A stretch of DNA of 64,000 bases from JBGASG01 sp046328035 (GCA_046328035.1 JAXLXI010000002.1:310001-374000); one strand, 5' to 3'; counted from the first letter of the stretch, positions 31,797-40,887 are shown. Made by a program: numbers and translations. Notes: generated by a model from the sequence alone, not told the origin.

Positions 31797-32031
31797 GTGA
31801 TTTTCTGGCTCCAAAATATCACCAGCCCTGGTGCGCGATTCGCCGCCCAGCGCGTCATGATTTTCTGGCTCCAAAATATCACCAGCCCTGGTGCCCGATT
31901 CGCCGCCCAGCGCGTCATGATTTTCTGGCTCCAAAATATCACCAGCCCTGGTGCGCGATTGCGACGCCCAGCGCGTCATGATTTTCTGGCTCCAAAATAT
32001 CACCAGCCCTGGTGCCCGATTTCTCGCGACG
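31797..32031 (+). repeat. four tandem 60-bp copies of a double-palindrome element
   Basis: Copies start near 31797, 31857, 31917 and 31978, identical except for one or two bases; the last is shifted by one base. Each has a 26-nt imperfect palindrome (from GTGATTTTCTGG to CCAAAATATCAC) followed at once by the perfect palindrome CACCAGCCCTGGTG. The remaining 20 or so bases of the unit (CGCCGCCCAGCGCG) are GC-rich. Not a CRISPR: there are no distinct spacers. Confidence 0.95.
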
Positions 32032-32038
32032 CCGAGTG

Positions 32039-32127
32039 TGTAATTAAGATCAGCGGTTTCAATTACAAAACCGCGCTACCAGCCACGATTTGTAATTGAG
32101 ATGGACGGTTTCAATTACAAATCGTGG
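32039..32127 (+). repeat. second palindrome family: two related dyads
   Basis: TGTAATT (32039-32045) with AATTACA (32061-32067) forms one dyad. A longer one follows: CCACGATTTGTAATTGA (32083-32099) is the exact reverse complement of 32111-32127, a 17-bp perfect stem with an 11-nt loop. The loops share CGGTTTC, so these are two copies of one element. Confidence 0.9.
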
Positions 32128-32226
32128 CGTGACATTTTGGTGCCAAAAAATCACCAGCCGCGCCCGACGGCACCGCACCGGCATCGTGACTTTCTGGCGC
32201 CAAAATGTCACCAGCCCTGGTGCGCC
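32127..32226 (+). repeat. two diverged copies of the double-palindrome element
   Basis: Copies at about 32129-32160 and 32182-32226 keep the outline of the 60-bp element (GTGAC..TTTTGG..CCAAAA..TCAC followed by CACCAG). In the second, the stem base pair T:A of the tandem copies has become C:G (GTGAC/GTCAC), so the pairing is preserved. A few dozen bases follow before the esterase gene ends at 32316. Confidence 0.8.
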
Positions 32227-32315
32227 GGTTCTGTCAAGTTTCTCGCCAGACAAGTTGACAAACCCGGGTCGTAACCCGCCTATCTTCAGACGGGCGCCGA
32301 TTTGCCAAATTGCGC

Positions 32316-33344
32316 TCAATGCTGCTGCGAGCCGGTACTCAGTGTGCTCGATGAGTCGAAGGCGGCGGTGGTTTCTTCGACAACCTTCCGCTCGTGACTC
32401 TTGAAAAAATCCCAGCACGTGTCGGTCGCCGAGAGATCGGTGAACGGCTTGTCGGCACGCACCCAAGCCCGATTGCCACCGGCCCACTGATGCCTGGCAC
32501 CCTCCAGTATGTAGAGCACCACTTCCGAATCTTCCTTGCCGCCCGCATAGCGCACGCGCTCCACGGTTTTGCCTGGTTGCGTTTTCTCAGGCACAGACGA
32601 GCAGCCATTCGCCTTCACCCAGAAATCCACGGCATACGAGACTGGCTCTTTATTCACCGGGAATCCCCATTTTGCCAGCTTGCCGGTGCCGCCTTTGAAC
32701 GGCACATGTTTATCCGCATCGCCATGAATAATCAACATGGGCACCGGGTGATTAGGCATCGGCTCTTTGCCGCTCATCGAGCCACCCACTGAAGCCACCG
32801 CCGCTATTTTGCCGGAGAGTTCCGCTGCCACCACATGCACGAGCATGGCACCATTGGAGAATCCCATCACGTACACGCGATGCTGATCCACGTTGAAGTC
32901 TTTGTGCATACGATCGATCAATTCGCTGATGAAACGAACGTCGTCGATGCGCCGCGCCTTCGCATAGCCGCAGCAGTCGATGGCGTTCCAGGTGAGGATG
33001 TTGGCCTTGAGCCGTCCGGTTCCATCCGGATAGACGACAATGAAGCCCTCTTTATCGGCCTTCTGACTGAGATTGGTCATCCGCTCGGCAAAATAATGGT
33101 TGCCCCCGCCACCATGCAGCATCACCACCAGAGGCAGAGGCTGCTTGCCATCGTACTGGGGCGGCACGTGCACATAGTAGTGGCGGGTCAGATCGCCAAC
33201 ACTGAGAGTACCCGGGATGTCCGCCGACACCTCCGGCAGCTTCTCAGTCTGCCCCGGTTGACACGCCACCGCGCACGAAAGCAGCAAGGCTGACAGCGAA
33301 GCGGTAACGCTTTTCAGTAGTCTTTTGCTTCCGGAGATGCCCAC
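32316..33344 (-). CDS. secreted esterase/PHB-depolymerase-like hydrolase (LpqC family)
   Basis: About 342 aa. A basic N-terminus and hydrophobic stretch end in LLSCAVAC, a plausible lipoprotein signal. The alpha/beta hydrolase core has MLHGGGGNHYF (oxyanion hole), the nucleophile elbow MGFSNGAM, HGDADKHVPF with the acid and GARHQWAG with the histidine. Family members act on feruloyl esters or polyhydroxybutyrate oligomers; the substrate cannot be told. The GTG start at 33344 is chosen by a GGA upstream; a TTG at 33356 is also in frame. Confidence 0.88.
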   Translation of the reverse strand: MGISGSKRLLKSVTASLSALLLSCAVACQPGQTEKLPEVSADIPGTLSVGDLTRHYYVHVPPQYDGKQPLPLVVMLHGGGGNHYFAERMTNLSQKADKEGFIVVYPDGTGRLKANILTWNAIDCCGYAKARRIDDVRFISELIDRMHKDFNVDQHRVYVMGFSNGAMLVHVVAAELSGKIAAVASVGGSMSGKEPMPNHPVPMLIIHGDADKHVPFKGGTGKLAKWGFPVNKEPVSYAVDFWVKANGCSSVPEKTQPGKTVERVRYAGGKEDSEVVLYILEGARHQWAGGNRAWVRADKPFTDLSATDTCWDFFKSHERKVVEETTAAFDSSSTLSTGSQQH

Positions 33345-33529
33345 AACAGATTCCAATCAACGAAGTAGAGCTACTTGCATTATTCCCTGGCCAGGCGGTT
33401 TTGCGCCACTGGTGGCACGGTTGAGTCAGGCAGGCAGACGCATGCGCTTCACAGTCGGTTCATAGTTAACCCAGGTTCAGCTCAGAATGAGGCTTTCAGG
33501 CTACTCTATTGGATATTCGGAGGTGTCAA

Positions 33530-34627
33530 GTGGAACTTCTGTTCGAACAGCTCAATCCCGGCTCCTGCCTGACTTATCTGGTTGGCGACCTGGATGCCAA
33601 ACAAGCCGCGTTGATCGACCCGGTCATCGACCATGTCGATGCTTACCTGGGACTGATCAAGAATCAAGGCTTGAAGTTGACCCACGTCATCGACACCCAC
33701 ACTCATGCCGACCACATCTCCGGCTGCCCCAAGCTGGTAGACGAGACGGGCTGCGCATACGTCATGTACGAAAAGGCACTGCCTAAGTGCGTCACGATGC
33801 GCATGAAGGACGGCGAGGTTCTGAAAGTGGGCGACCTGGCGATCACCTTCCTGTTCACGCCTGGCCACACCACCGACTCCGTGACCCTGGTCATGGAAGA
33901 TCGCATAATTTCGGGCGACACCCTCTTTCTCGATGATGCCGGCGGCGGACGCAGCGACCTGCCCGGTGGAGACGCATCCGATCATTGGGAGAGCCTGCAG
34001 AAAATCGCCAGGCTGCCTGATAATCTCCTGGTCTTCCCGGGTCATGAGTATCGCGGCAGAAAGCCCTCCACAATCGCCGAACAACGCGAACGCAATCACT
34101 TCCTGAAGTTCGACACCAGAGAAACCTTCACGTCACACCTGTCTGCGCTGCACCTGGGCGCCGCCGACTGGATGAAACCAGTCTTGCAAGCCAACGCCGA
34201 GTGCACCCGCGATCCTCAGGCGGTGCACATTCCATCGGGTGTATCAGCCTGCGAGGTCATGGGCACCGCCCCCACCCCGGCTTGCTCCGGCGGAGTGTAC
34301 GGGCACATCGAACCAGTCGATGTGAAGAAACGCCTAGATCACGGCGATGACCTGCTGCTTCTCGACGTACGCGAAAAACATGAGCTGGTAAGCGAACTTG
34401 GACACATGGCTAACATCGTGCACATTCCGCTCGGTGACTTGCAAGACCGCGTCGAAGAAATCGCCGACTGCAAAGACAAAGTGCTCATCTCAATTTGCCG
34501 TTCCGGTAAACGCGCCGTCACTGCCGCTAACTTCCTGCAAGAGGTCGGTTTCAAGAATATCCTCGTCATGGAAGGTGGCATGATTCGCTGGAACGAGCAT
34601 GGACTGCCGCTGGCAGAAAATAACTAG
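33530..34627 (+). CDS. persulfide dioxygenase-rhodanese fusion (ETHE1-like)
   Basis: About 365 aa. The N-terminal metallo-beta-lactamase domain has THTHADH (57-62), GHTTDSVTL, GDTLFLDDAGGGRSD and FPGHEY, the ETHE1-type iron ligands. From about 265 a rhodanese domain follows with LLLDVREKHEL and the active-site loop CRSGKRA. Fusions of this type oxidise glutathione persulfide to sulfite and can transfer sulfane sulfur, so it is likely a cytoplasmic sulfide detoxification enzyme. The GTG at 33530 follows GGAGG with a six-base spacer, so I prefer it to the upstream TTG. Confidence 0.93.
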   Translation: MELLFEQLNPGSCLTYLVGDLDAKQAALIDPVIDHVDAYLGLIKNQGLKLTHVIDTHTHADHISGCPKLVDETGCAYVMYEKALPKCVTMRMKDGEVLKVGDLAITFLFTPGHTTDSVTLVMEDRIISGDTLFLDDAGGGRSDLPGGDASDHWESLQKIARLPDNLLVFPGHEYRGRKPSTIAEQRERNHFLKFDTRETFTSHLSALHLGAADWMKPVLQANAECTRDPQAVHIPSGVSACEVMGTAPTPACSGGVYGHIEPVDVKKRLDHGDDLLLLDVREKHELVSELGHMANIVHIPLGDLQDRVEEIADCKDKVLISICRSGKRAVTAANFLQEVGFKNILVMEGGMIRWNEHGLPLAENN

Positions 34628-34645
34628 CCGCTCGATCGAAACAAG

Positions 34646-35353
34646 ATGGCTTCCATTTATCAAGACAAACAGCTGCAGGCTATCAAAACCCTGGAGGCCG
34701 CAGCCGCAAGCGGCAACGGACAGAGCACTATTGTGCCCATGCTCAGCGATGCCGACTCCTACGCAGCGGATGACCGCCTGTGTCTAGCGGCTGTGTGTTT
34801 TCTTGGTGACCGGCTGGGCTCACTGATAGCCGACTCCTTCGCCTCACAACTGCACGCGGTTGAGCCTCATCATTACTTCTATCCGCCGCAATCGTTGCAT
34901 GTCACCATTCAGAATTTGCGCACCATCAGCACACCACCGACGTTCGATGATGCGCATATAGAAACAGCACGTCAGGTCTTCGAGCGAGTTGTCGCCGCAC
35001 ACAGATCATTCGATTTGCAACTGGCGGGAGCACTCAAACTGCCCACCAGCTTGTCCATCTGTGGAATTTCCGATGAAGCGCTTCCCGACCTGGTTTTGGA
35101 CCTGCGAAACGGACTTGCCGAAGCCGGCATTCCCGACGATAAGAAGTACAACGGCGACGTCATCTTTGCCAACGTGACTTTCTGCCGGTACACATGCGCG
35201 CCCAGCTCTGCATTCCTGAACGTCGCACAACAAGCGGCCGACAGTTTCTCAGCGACTCTGCCCGTGCATGCGATCGATTTGATTATCACCAATGCCGCGT
35301 GCCATCCCGAGAAAACAAGACTCCTGCATCGCTTCGAACTGCAGCCTCAGTGA
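34646..35353 (+). CDS. 2H-phosphoesterase-like protein
   Basis: A 235-aa protein. The middle carries SLHVTIQNL, the first HxT motif of the 2H superfamily (LigT and 2'-5' RNA ligase relatives), and the typical GI.DEALPDLVLDLRNGL segment. The second motif is expected at FANVTFCRYT but reads NVT, lacking the histidine, so catalytic function is uncertain. The first 45 residues are an unrelated polar helix. It begins 18 bases after the persulfide dioxygenase gene and overlaps the next gene tail to tail by seven bases. Confidence 0.72.
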   Translation: MASIYQDKQLQAIKTLEAAAASGNGQSTIVPMLSDADSYAADDRLCLAAVCFLGDRLGSLIADSFASQLHAVEPHHYFYPPQSLHVTIQNLRTISTPPTFDDAHIETARQVFERVVAAHRSFDLQLAGALKLPTSLSICGISDEALPDLVLDLRNGLAEAGIPDDKKYNGDVIFANVTFCRYTCAPSSAFLNVAQQAADSFSATLPVHAIDLIITNAACHPEKTRLLHRFELQPQ

Positions 35354-36441
35354 ACGCGAAATACCTGAATGAAGTTGCAGAACTGACTGCGGTCGGCGTT
35401 TTCCGCGCGCTTGCTCAGTTCTTCATCGAATACCAGAGTCGAACCAAACAGAGTCGTTTGCGACTTAAAAGTATGTTCGGAGCGCGGAAAAATCGAGCGC
35501 GTCACGACCACGGCGCCAGGTCGAGCGCAGCGCAACAGCTCCGGAAGCACCCTTTCAGCGTAGTCAGTCGGCAAGAGTTCCAGCACATTGGATAACCCGA
35601 AAAAGTCACAAGACTGTGATTCTTGCTCCTGGAACCAGCCCAACAAATCCCGACAATACAAAACCAGTTTCGGCAGATTCGCAATCAATGATTTCTCAGC
35701 CGACGCCTGCAAGTACAGCGGAAGCCCATCATCCCGCACGGGATAACGCTGTAAAAACGTCTGCCAGAGATATGGATTGGTCGCGTTCGGAAATGCCGTC
35801 AGCGACCGCTCGAGGCGCGCACGCATCACTTGCGGAAAGTCGGAAGATACAAACTGACTGGCGCCGCTGAATCTGCTGAAGGAAAGAAACCACTTACTGA
35901 AAGCCACTCGCACTGCCAGTTTCCACTGCCAGTTATTCCAGCTCTCGTCGAAATACCGGCCTTGCTCGTCAGTATTTTCCAGAGAAAGAAACCTTTCGGT
36001 CTGCGCTTGCGAGTGCACCGAGTGCTGAAATAAGTCAGCCATGAACGCCAGCTGTCGGTCGACTCTTCCCACATAATTTAGCCCGCGCCGCATCTGCGAC
36101 ACCTCAGTCTCCATGAGCTTTCGCGCCGACTCCGAAAGATTCGGTTCGACCAGCTGATAGGAGGCGCGCGCATCCTCGCAGCAAGCTTTCTTGCCCTGAC
36201 TGAAGCCCAACTGCCTGAACATGCGCGCCTTCAATTCCACGAGCGCAATCTGGGCGCCGCTAATGTCCACGGCCTCGATCTGGCAGGTGCTGTGCGCCAA
36301 AAGCGAGAGTGCCGTGCAGCCTCCGGAGGCGATGATCATGGCTCGCTGCGGACTGATCACCGCGCGCAAAAGCATAAGTTCGACAGCCGCGTCTTCGCGT
36401 ACCTGTCCAAACATTAGTTGTCCGGACTCGGTAAATTGCAT
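35347..36441 (-). CDS. BtaA-like 3-amino-3-carboxypropyl transferase (DUF3419)
   Basis: About 364 aa. SAM-binding region IIASGGCTALSLLAHSTCQIEAVDISGAQIALVELKA matches the DUF3419/BtaA pattern, followed by the family phrase FLSLENTDEQGRYFDESW and FGLSNVLELLPTDYAERVLPELLRCARPGAVVVTRSIFP. BtaA transfers the 3-amino-3-carboxypropyl group of SAM to diacylglycerol in betaine-lipid synthesis. Its ATG overlaps the stop of the DoxX-like gene by one base (TGATG). A class I methyltransferase is two genes upstream, which could do the N-methylations, so a betaine-lipid pathway is possible. The substrate is inferred, not shown. Confidence 0.8.
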   Translation of the reverse strand: MQFTESGQLMFGQVREDAAVELMLLRAVISPQRAMIIASGGCTALSLLAHSTCQIEAVDISGAQIALVELKARMFRQLGFSQGKKACCEDARASYQLVEPNLSESARKLMETEVSQMRRGLNYVGRVDRQLAFMADLFQHSVHSQAQTERFLSLENTDEQGRYFDESWNNWQWKLAVRVAFSKWFLSFSRFSGASQFVSSDFPQVMRARLERSLTAFPNATNPYLWQTFLQRYPVRDDGLPLYLQASAEKSLIANLPKLVLYCRDLLGWFQEQESQSCDFFGLSNVLELLPTDYAERVLPELLRCARPGAVVVTRSIFPRSEHTFKSQTTLFGSTLVFDEELSKRAENADRSQFCNFIQVFRVH

Positions 36442-36866
36442 CAGACATCCCCTCTGTCTTTGCCTGAGCCGGAATCGGGCAAGCGCAGTGTGCAAGCACC
36501 CGGTCCGTATAACGCTACGGTGAGGGCGCACAGAACGGTCGGCACATTAGACAGCAAAAGTCCAACCGGGTGCTCTATGGCACCGCCACCAAATGCGATG
36601 CCGATCAGGTTCATCAGAACTATCACGGCAATCTGAAAGTAATTGACAAAACGGTGGAACAGACCAGATAGAATGCCGATTGCCAGCAGAGTTTCGCAGC
36701 CACCGATTGAGCGCAGCAACACTGCGGCATCGCTGTGTCCGTTGGTCACCGAAGACACTATTTGCAGGTGATGCGCATCGAGCGCAATCACTTTCATCCA
36801 GAGACCATTGTACAGCCAGATAGCTGCCAGTGCGATGCGCATAGCTAGTATCAACCGGGGATTCAC
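36441..36866 (-). CDS. DoxX-like membrane protein
   Basis: About 141 aa, GTG start, four membrane helices: RIALAAIWLYNGLWMKVI, GGCETLLAIGILSGLF, VNYFQIAVIVLMNLIGIAF and LLLSNVPTVLCALTVALYG. The pattern WLYNGLW.K and the GCxETLL helix resemble the DoxX-like (PF13781) family. It overlaps the preceding gene by four bases (GTGA) and the BtaA-like gene by one. The function is unknown. Confidence 0.82.
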   Translation of the reverse strand: MNPRLILAMRIALAAIWLYNGLWMKVIALDAHHLQIVSSVTNGHSDAAVLLRSIGGCETLLAIGILSGLFHRFVNYFQIAVIVLMNLIGIAFGGGAIEHPVGLLLSNVPTVLCALTVALYGPGACTLRLPDSGSGKDRGDV

Positions 36867-37318
36867 TTGACCGGCTCCCCGAGGACGCCGCACTGGTAAG
36901 CGAACAGCGCACCAAATACGATGTTGTAGAAGATCCAGAGCATCGTTCCAGAAACACGCATCCATTTGTCGATGCGCAGATCTGATGTGATGTCCGACGT
37001 AAATATCACAAACTGGCAGATCAGCCTGGACAGCCAGCACATGAAGAAACAGCCACTGCCGACCAGCCCCAAGGGTGTTTTTGCCACCAGGATATCGGGA
37101 GCGAGCAAACAAACCAATCCGAACAGGAAAATGCCCACAACCAGAAACGCCGTGTGCACATAAAAGATCTGCCGGTTGATGGCGCGCAGTTTTGCCAGAT
37201 CCTCCGGCCAGCCTAGTAGCTTCGGCAAGACGAAATGTGCAAGTGCCAGTGTCACCAGCGACAGTCCCGCCAGCCGCAACAACACGCTCAGAATGGGTGT
37301 CAGACCGGCAATCAGCAT
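36863..37318 (-). CDS. integral membrane protein, four spans
   Basis: About 151 aa with four hydrophobic helices (ILSVLLRLAGLSLVTLALAHF, FLVVGIFLFGLVCLLA, LGLVGSGCFFMCWLSRLI, GTMLWIFYNIVFGALFA). I chose the ATG of MLIAGLTPIL; a TTG farther upstream would lie inside the methyltransferase gene. No family recognised. It is translationally coupled to the DoxX-like gene. Confidence 0.8.
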   Translation of the reverse strand: MLIAGLTPILSVLLRLAGLSLVTLALAHFVLPKLLGWPEDLAKLRAINRQIFYVHTAFLVVGIFLFGLVCLLAPDILVAKTPLGLVGSGCFFMCWLSRLICQFVIFTSDITSDLRIDKWMRVSGTMLWIFYNIVFGALFAYQCGVLGEPVK

Positions 37319-37328
37319 GACGCCCACT

Positions 37329-38078
37329 TCACTTGCATAGAACAAATACTCCAACGAATGGCGTGATGCGGAAGTGATTCTCCAGTCTTAAGTGTGCAAC
37401 CGCGGGGCATCGCCGCCACTCGTTCTCGCCAATGAAATGCATGAACCCCGGACCAAACGCCACAAAGTTTGCCATGTCACGCAGGTGTTCGACCAGCACA
37501 ACCTTTCCATGCGGCGCCAGTACCCGTGCGGCTTCCCTGAAGATTGCCTCCCGTCCGGTCGGCTCGCGCAGTTCATGCGCTGCAAATGCCAACACTATCA
37601 GGTCGGCGCTGTCTTCAGCCACCGGCCAGCCCGATATGCTGCGACTGATCGGGGCGTACTTCCCGGGAAACAGTTTCTGCGCCTTCTCAATTGATGGCTC
37701 CCGCTTCGGCAAGGCCTCGTAGAAATCGACCACCTGCAGGCTCGCCCCCGGATATGCTCGGGCGAGCGACTCACTGGTTTCATCGTAACCTGCGTGCACA
37801 TTGATGATGTTTGATGCGGCTGGGACATGTTTCTTCAGCCACGACCAGGAGTGCAACGGCGAGGCGTCATACACCCAGTACGACGCAGCTAACGAGGCTG
37901 CTGCTTGCCACAATGCGCCGGCAGCACCGCACCACGCCAGGATTCGCACCCATATGGGCAGAGACGAAACCGTGCCAACGACGAGAAGAGCTGCCGCGAA
38001 GGCGAGTGCCAATGCGTAAAGCGGCCAGTTGAACAAGACTACGCGGCGCACACCTTCAAATGGAGACTTGCCAATCAC
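37329..38078 (-). CDS. membrane-anchored class I SAM methyltransferase
   Basis: A 249-aa protein. Two membrane helices at about 18-38 and 44-65 anchor a Rossmann-type domain: NIINVHAGYDETSESLARAYPGASLQVVDFYEA for SAM binding, LIVLAFAAHELRE and EAARVLAPHGKVVLVEHLRD. The glycine-rich motif is degenerate (NVHAGYDET rather than DxGxGxG). The design resembles UbiE-type lipid methyltransferases. It overlaps the DUF2071 gene by four bases (ATGA). With the BtaA-like gene downstream, N-methylation of a membrane lipid is a fair guess. Confidence 0.82.
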   Translation of the reverse strand: MIGKSPFEGVRRVVLFNWPLYALALAFAAALLVVGTVSSLPIWVRILAWCGAAGALWQAAASLAASYWVYDASPLHSWSWLKKHVPAASNIINVHAGYDETSESLARAYPGASLQVVDFYEALPKREPSIEKAQKLFPGKYAPISRSISGWPVAEDSADLIVLAFAAHELREPTGREAIFREAARVLAPHGKVVLVEHLRDMANFVAFGPGFMHFIGENEWRRCPAVAHLRLENHFRITPFVGVFVLCK

Positions 38079-38860
38079 GTCGATTCCTCGCCATCGAGAA
38101 CCTTTTCAGTGATGCCGGTCTTCCAATAGTACGGAATGTCTTCAATGAAGAATGCACTGCACAAAATTGGCGTGGCTGCAGCAAACGGTTGTTGTTCGAA
38201 GAAGGCCGGCGGCTCGGCCAATTTAACGGCAACTGAGCGAGGATGCCAGTTCTGGCGCACGCCTTCGACTCGAATTATCGAATTGGTCTCGCGTTCGTAG
38301 TCAAAAGTGAAGGGCATAGGTCCAGCAAACTTCAGCGCATCGCGAACAGTGGCAAATGGCGTACCCGTCGGCAAGTAATCCGCCCCGACTGTGGTATCTG
38401 CGGTCAAACTCAAGTTGCCCAGTCCATCATCGCTGACCACTGCAACCACCACGTGTCCATCCGCAACGTTCGCCGTCACCTGCGACTTGTGATACTTGTA
38501 GTGAGTCAGCAAATTTCCGAATGCCACCATGTGATCTTTGTCGGCGTCCGACCGCAGGATGTACAGCCCGCGCAGGCGGCGCCCTGCGCGAGTCTTGTAG
38601 CGGACAAAGACACGATAGCCGGCGAGAAAAAACTCCTGCGAAATAAATTCCGGCAAGCCGCGCGGCCGCATGTGGTTTGTCTGCACCAGAGCCACCGCGA
38701 CGAAGGCTAACTCGTCGTCACCGTGCTTAAAAGTGTCAAGCTCCAACCCCGGCGCCAGAAGCGGCTCCAGCAGTTTCTTCTCAAAAGCATAGGTGAGGAC
38801 CAGTACGAAATCGAAGTGCGCCTCGATTGATACAGGATGCCGCTTTAAAAGGTGGAGCAC
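38075..38860 (-). CDS. DUF2071 family protein
   Basis: A 261-aa protein with a beta-barrel-like pattern and the DUF2071 phrases RPRGLPEFISQEFFLAGYRVFVRYKTRAGRRLRGLYILRSDADK and the closing FIEDIPYYWKTGI. The GTG start comes two bases after the mnmG stop, so it is coupled to mnmG. The family is related to acetoacetate-decarboxylase-like folds but has no established reaction. Confidence 0.78.
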   Translation of the reverse strand: MLHLLKRHPVSIEAHFDFVLVLTYAFEKKLLEPLLAPGLELDTFKHGDDELAFVAVALVQTNHMRPRGLPEFISQEFFLAGYRVFVRYKTRAGRRLRGLYILRSDADKDHMVAFGNLLTHYKYHKSQVTANVADGHVVVAVVSDDGLGNLSLTADTTVGADYLPTGTPFATVRDALKFAGPMPFTFDYERETNSIIRVEGVRQNWHPRSVAVKLAEPPAFFEQQPFAAATPILCSAFFIEDIPYYWKTGITEKVLDGEEST

Positions 38861-38861
38861 G

Positions 38862-40742
38862 TTACGCGCCGGCCGTTACCGTTTGTCGGCGCCGCATTTC
38901 AAGCCAGACAAGCAGCACCGAGACGTCAGCGGGACTGACTCCGCCGATGCGGGATGCTTGACCAACCGTGGCCGGCTTGATGCGATTGAGTTTTTCGCGC
39001 GCTTCCTTCGATAGATTTTCCAGTTTCGAATAATCGGCATCACCGGGCAGCTTTACCGCCTCCAGCTTGTCGGCTTGCGATACCTGAGCCATCTGGCGTT
39101 CGATGTACCCGGCATACTTAGTTTCAGTTTCTACTTCCAGAGCCCACGGGAAGGCACTGCCTGCGGTGGCAGGCGCCATTTTCTCGATGCAGGCATACGG
39201 AACCTTAGGACGCCGCAAAAGCTCTTCCAGGCTGACATTTTGCTTGAGTTCTTCTTCGTACTCGGCGAGAGTTTGTTGCCAGTCGGCGCTCGGTGCAATG
39301 CGGGTTGATCTGAGGCGCTGCACTTCGGTTTTGATCTCGTTTTGTTTGCGGGTGAAAAGGGCCCAGCGATAGTCATCGACCAGCCCAATATCACGCCCAA
39401 TCGGAGTCAACCGCACATCGGCATTGTCCTGGCGCAGCAGCAAGCGGTATTCAGACCGCGAAGTCATCATGCGATACGGCTCGCCCAGCTCTTTGCTGAC
39501 CAGGTCATCAACTAGAGTTCCCACATAGCTGGAAGAGCGCGGCAATTCCATGAAATCGCGACCCAGGGCATACAAAGCAGCGTTAATGCCAGCCACCAGC
39601 CCCTGTGCCGCAGCCTCTTCATAGCCGCTGGTGCCGAGAATCTGCCCGCCGGCAAAAAAGCCTTCCAGCTCCTTCGCCATGAGCGCGTGCGTAAACTGCG
39701 TCGCCGGCAAGTAGTCGTACTCGACCGCGTAGGCGGGGCGAATGACAGACGCATTCTCCAGTCCCGGCAGCGAATGCACAATCAAGTTTTGCACGCGCAC
39801 AGGCAAGCTCGTCGAACAGCCTTGCAGATAGACTTCGTAGGTGTTGCGACCTTCCGGTTCCAAAAACAGCGAGTGGCTTTCTTTGTCGGCAAACCGCACT
39901 ACTTTATCTTCAATAGATGGGCAGTAGCGTGGACCGACGCCATGAATCATGCCCGAGTACATGGGCGATTCGTGCAAATTGGCGCGAATCACTTCGTGCG
40001 TGGCTTCAGTCGTCCTGGTCTGGTGACAGGGCAGTTGCTCGCGCACGGGGCGATTGTCGAGAAACGAAAAGAACGCCGGATTCTCGTCGCCGGGCACAAT
40101 CGGCAAGTTGGTGTAGTCTATGGTCCGACCGTCGATGCGTGGCGGGGTGCCCGTCTTCAGACGACCCATTGTGAAACCGAGCGCCTTCAAGTACCCGGAC
40201 AAGCCGACGGCAGGAAACTCGCCGGCGCGGCCGGCAGGCTGCGTTTCGCGACCAATCCAGATAGTTCCTTCGAGAAACGTTCCCGCAGTGAGGACCACCG
40301 CGCGCGCCGACATGCGCTCGCCGAAGCCGAGCTCGACGCCACTGACGCGTCCGCCCTCAGTCAAAAACGCCTTCACCATGCCCTGGCGCAGAGTCAAATT
40401 GGGAATCGATTCACAGAAAGCCTTCATCCATGCGCTGTACTCGCGCTTGTCTGATTGAGCGCGCAGCGACTGTACAGCCGGTCCGCGGCTGGAATTGAGC
40501 ATGCGCAATTGCAGGTAAGTGGCGTCGGCAGCCAACCCCATGACGCCACCGAGGGCATCGACTTCCTTGGTGAGCTGAGACTTGCCGGGTCCGCCCACAG
40601 CGGGATTGCACGGCATGGCGCCGATGGTGTCGATGTTGACGGCAAGCATGAGCGTCTTACAGCCGAGCTTAGCCGCCGCGTGTGCTGCCTCGCAGCCCGC
40701 GTGACCTCCGCCCACAACGATTACGTCGTAATCAAAGCTCAT
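38862..40742 (-). CDS. mnmG: tRNA uridine-5-carboxymethylaminomethyl modification enzyme (MnmG/GidA)
   Basis: A 626-aa FAD protein: VVVGGGHAGCEAAHAAAKLG for FAD at the N-terminus, AMPCNPAVGGPGKSQLTKEVDALGG, TAGTFLEGTIWIG, RLKTGTPPRIDG, GPRYCPSIEDKVVRF, QILGTSGYEEAAAQG, and the C-terminal RIGGVSPADVSVLLVWLE. With MnmE it makes cmnm5U34 in tRNA. No other tRNA modification gene is next to it. It is the first gene of the minus-strand operon continuing through the BtaA-like gene. Confidence 0.97.
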   Translation of the reverse strand: MSFDYDVIVVGGGHAGCEAAHAAAKLGCKTLMLAVNIDTIGAMPCNPAVGGPGKSQLTKEVDALGGVMGLAADATYLQLRMLNSSRGPAVQSLRAQSDKREYSAWMKAFCESIPNLTLRQGMVKAFLTEGGRVSGVELGFGERMSARAVVLTAGTFLEGTIWIGRETQPAGRAGEFPAVGLSGYLKALGFTMGRLKTGTPPRIDGRTIDYTNLPIVPGDENPAFFSFLDNRPVREQLPCHQTRTTEATHEVIRANLHESPMYSGMIHGVGPRYCPSIEDKVVRFADKESHSLFLEPEGRNTYEVYLQGCSTSLPVRVQNLIVHSLPGLENASVIRPAYAVEYDYLPATQFTHALMAKELEGFFAGGQILGTSGYEEAAAQGLVAGINAALYALGRDFMELPRSSSYVGTLVDDLVSKELGEPYRMMTSRSEYRLLLRQDNADVRLTPIGRDIGLVDDYRWALFTRKQNEIKTEVQRLRSTRIAPSADWQQTLAEYEEELKQNVSLEELLRRPKVPYACIEKMAPATAGSAFPWALEVETETKYAGYIERQMAQVSQADKLEAVKLPGDADYSKLENLSKEAREKLNRIKPATVGQASRIGGVSPADVSVLLVWLEMRRRQTVTAGA

Positions 40743-40887
40743 AAAAACACGCCGTAAACAAAGTACCGAGCCCTATTGCCCGGTTTGGAAGATAATAGCA
40801 AAAAGCGTCGCCGGGAAGCAAAGCGGGGTTTGACGGTCATACTTTGCCTTTGTTACAACCTAAGGTAGACGTTCCAAGGTATCAATT

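Noticed and set aside
31797..32031. CRISPR array
   Set aside because: The whole 60-bp unit is repeated including what would be spacers, and no cas genes are present.
31653..32099. Open frames through the 60-bp repeats
   Set aside because: The repeat length is a multiple of three, so frames stay open by chance on both strands; the protein is just repeated repeat DNA.
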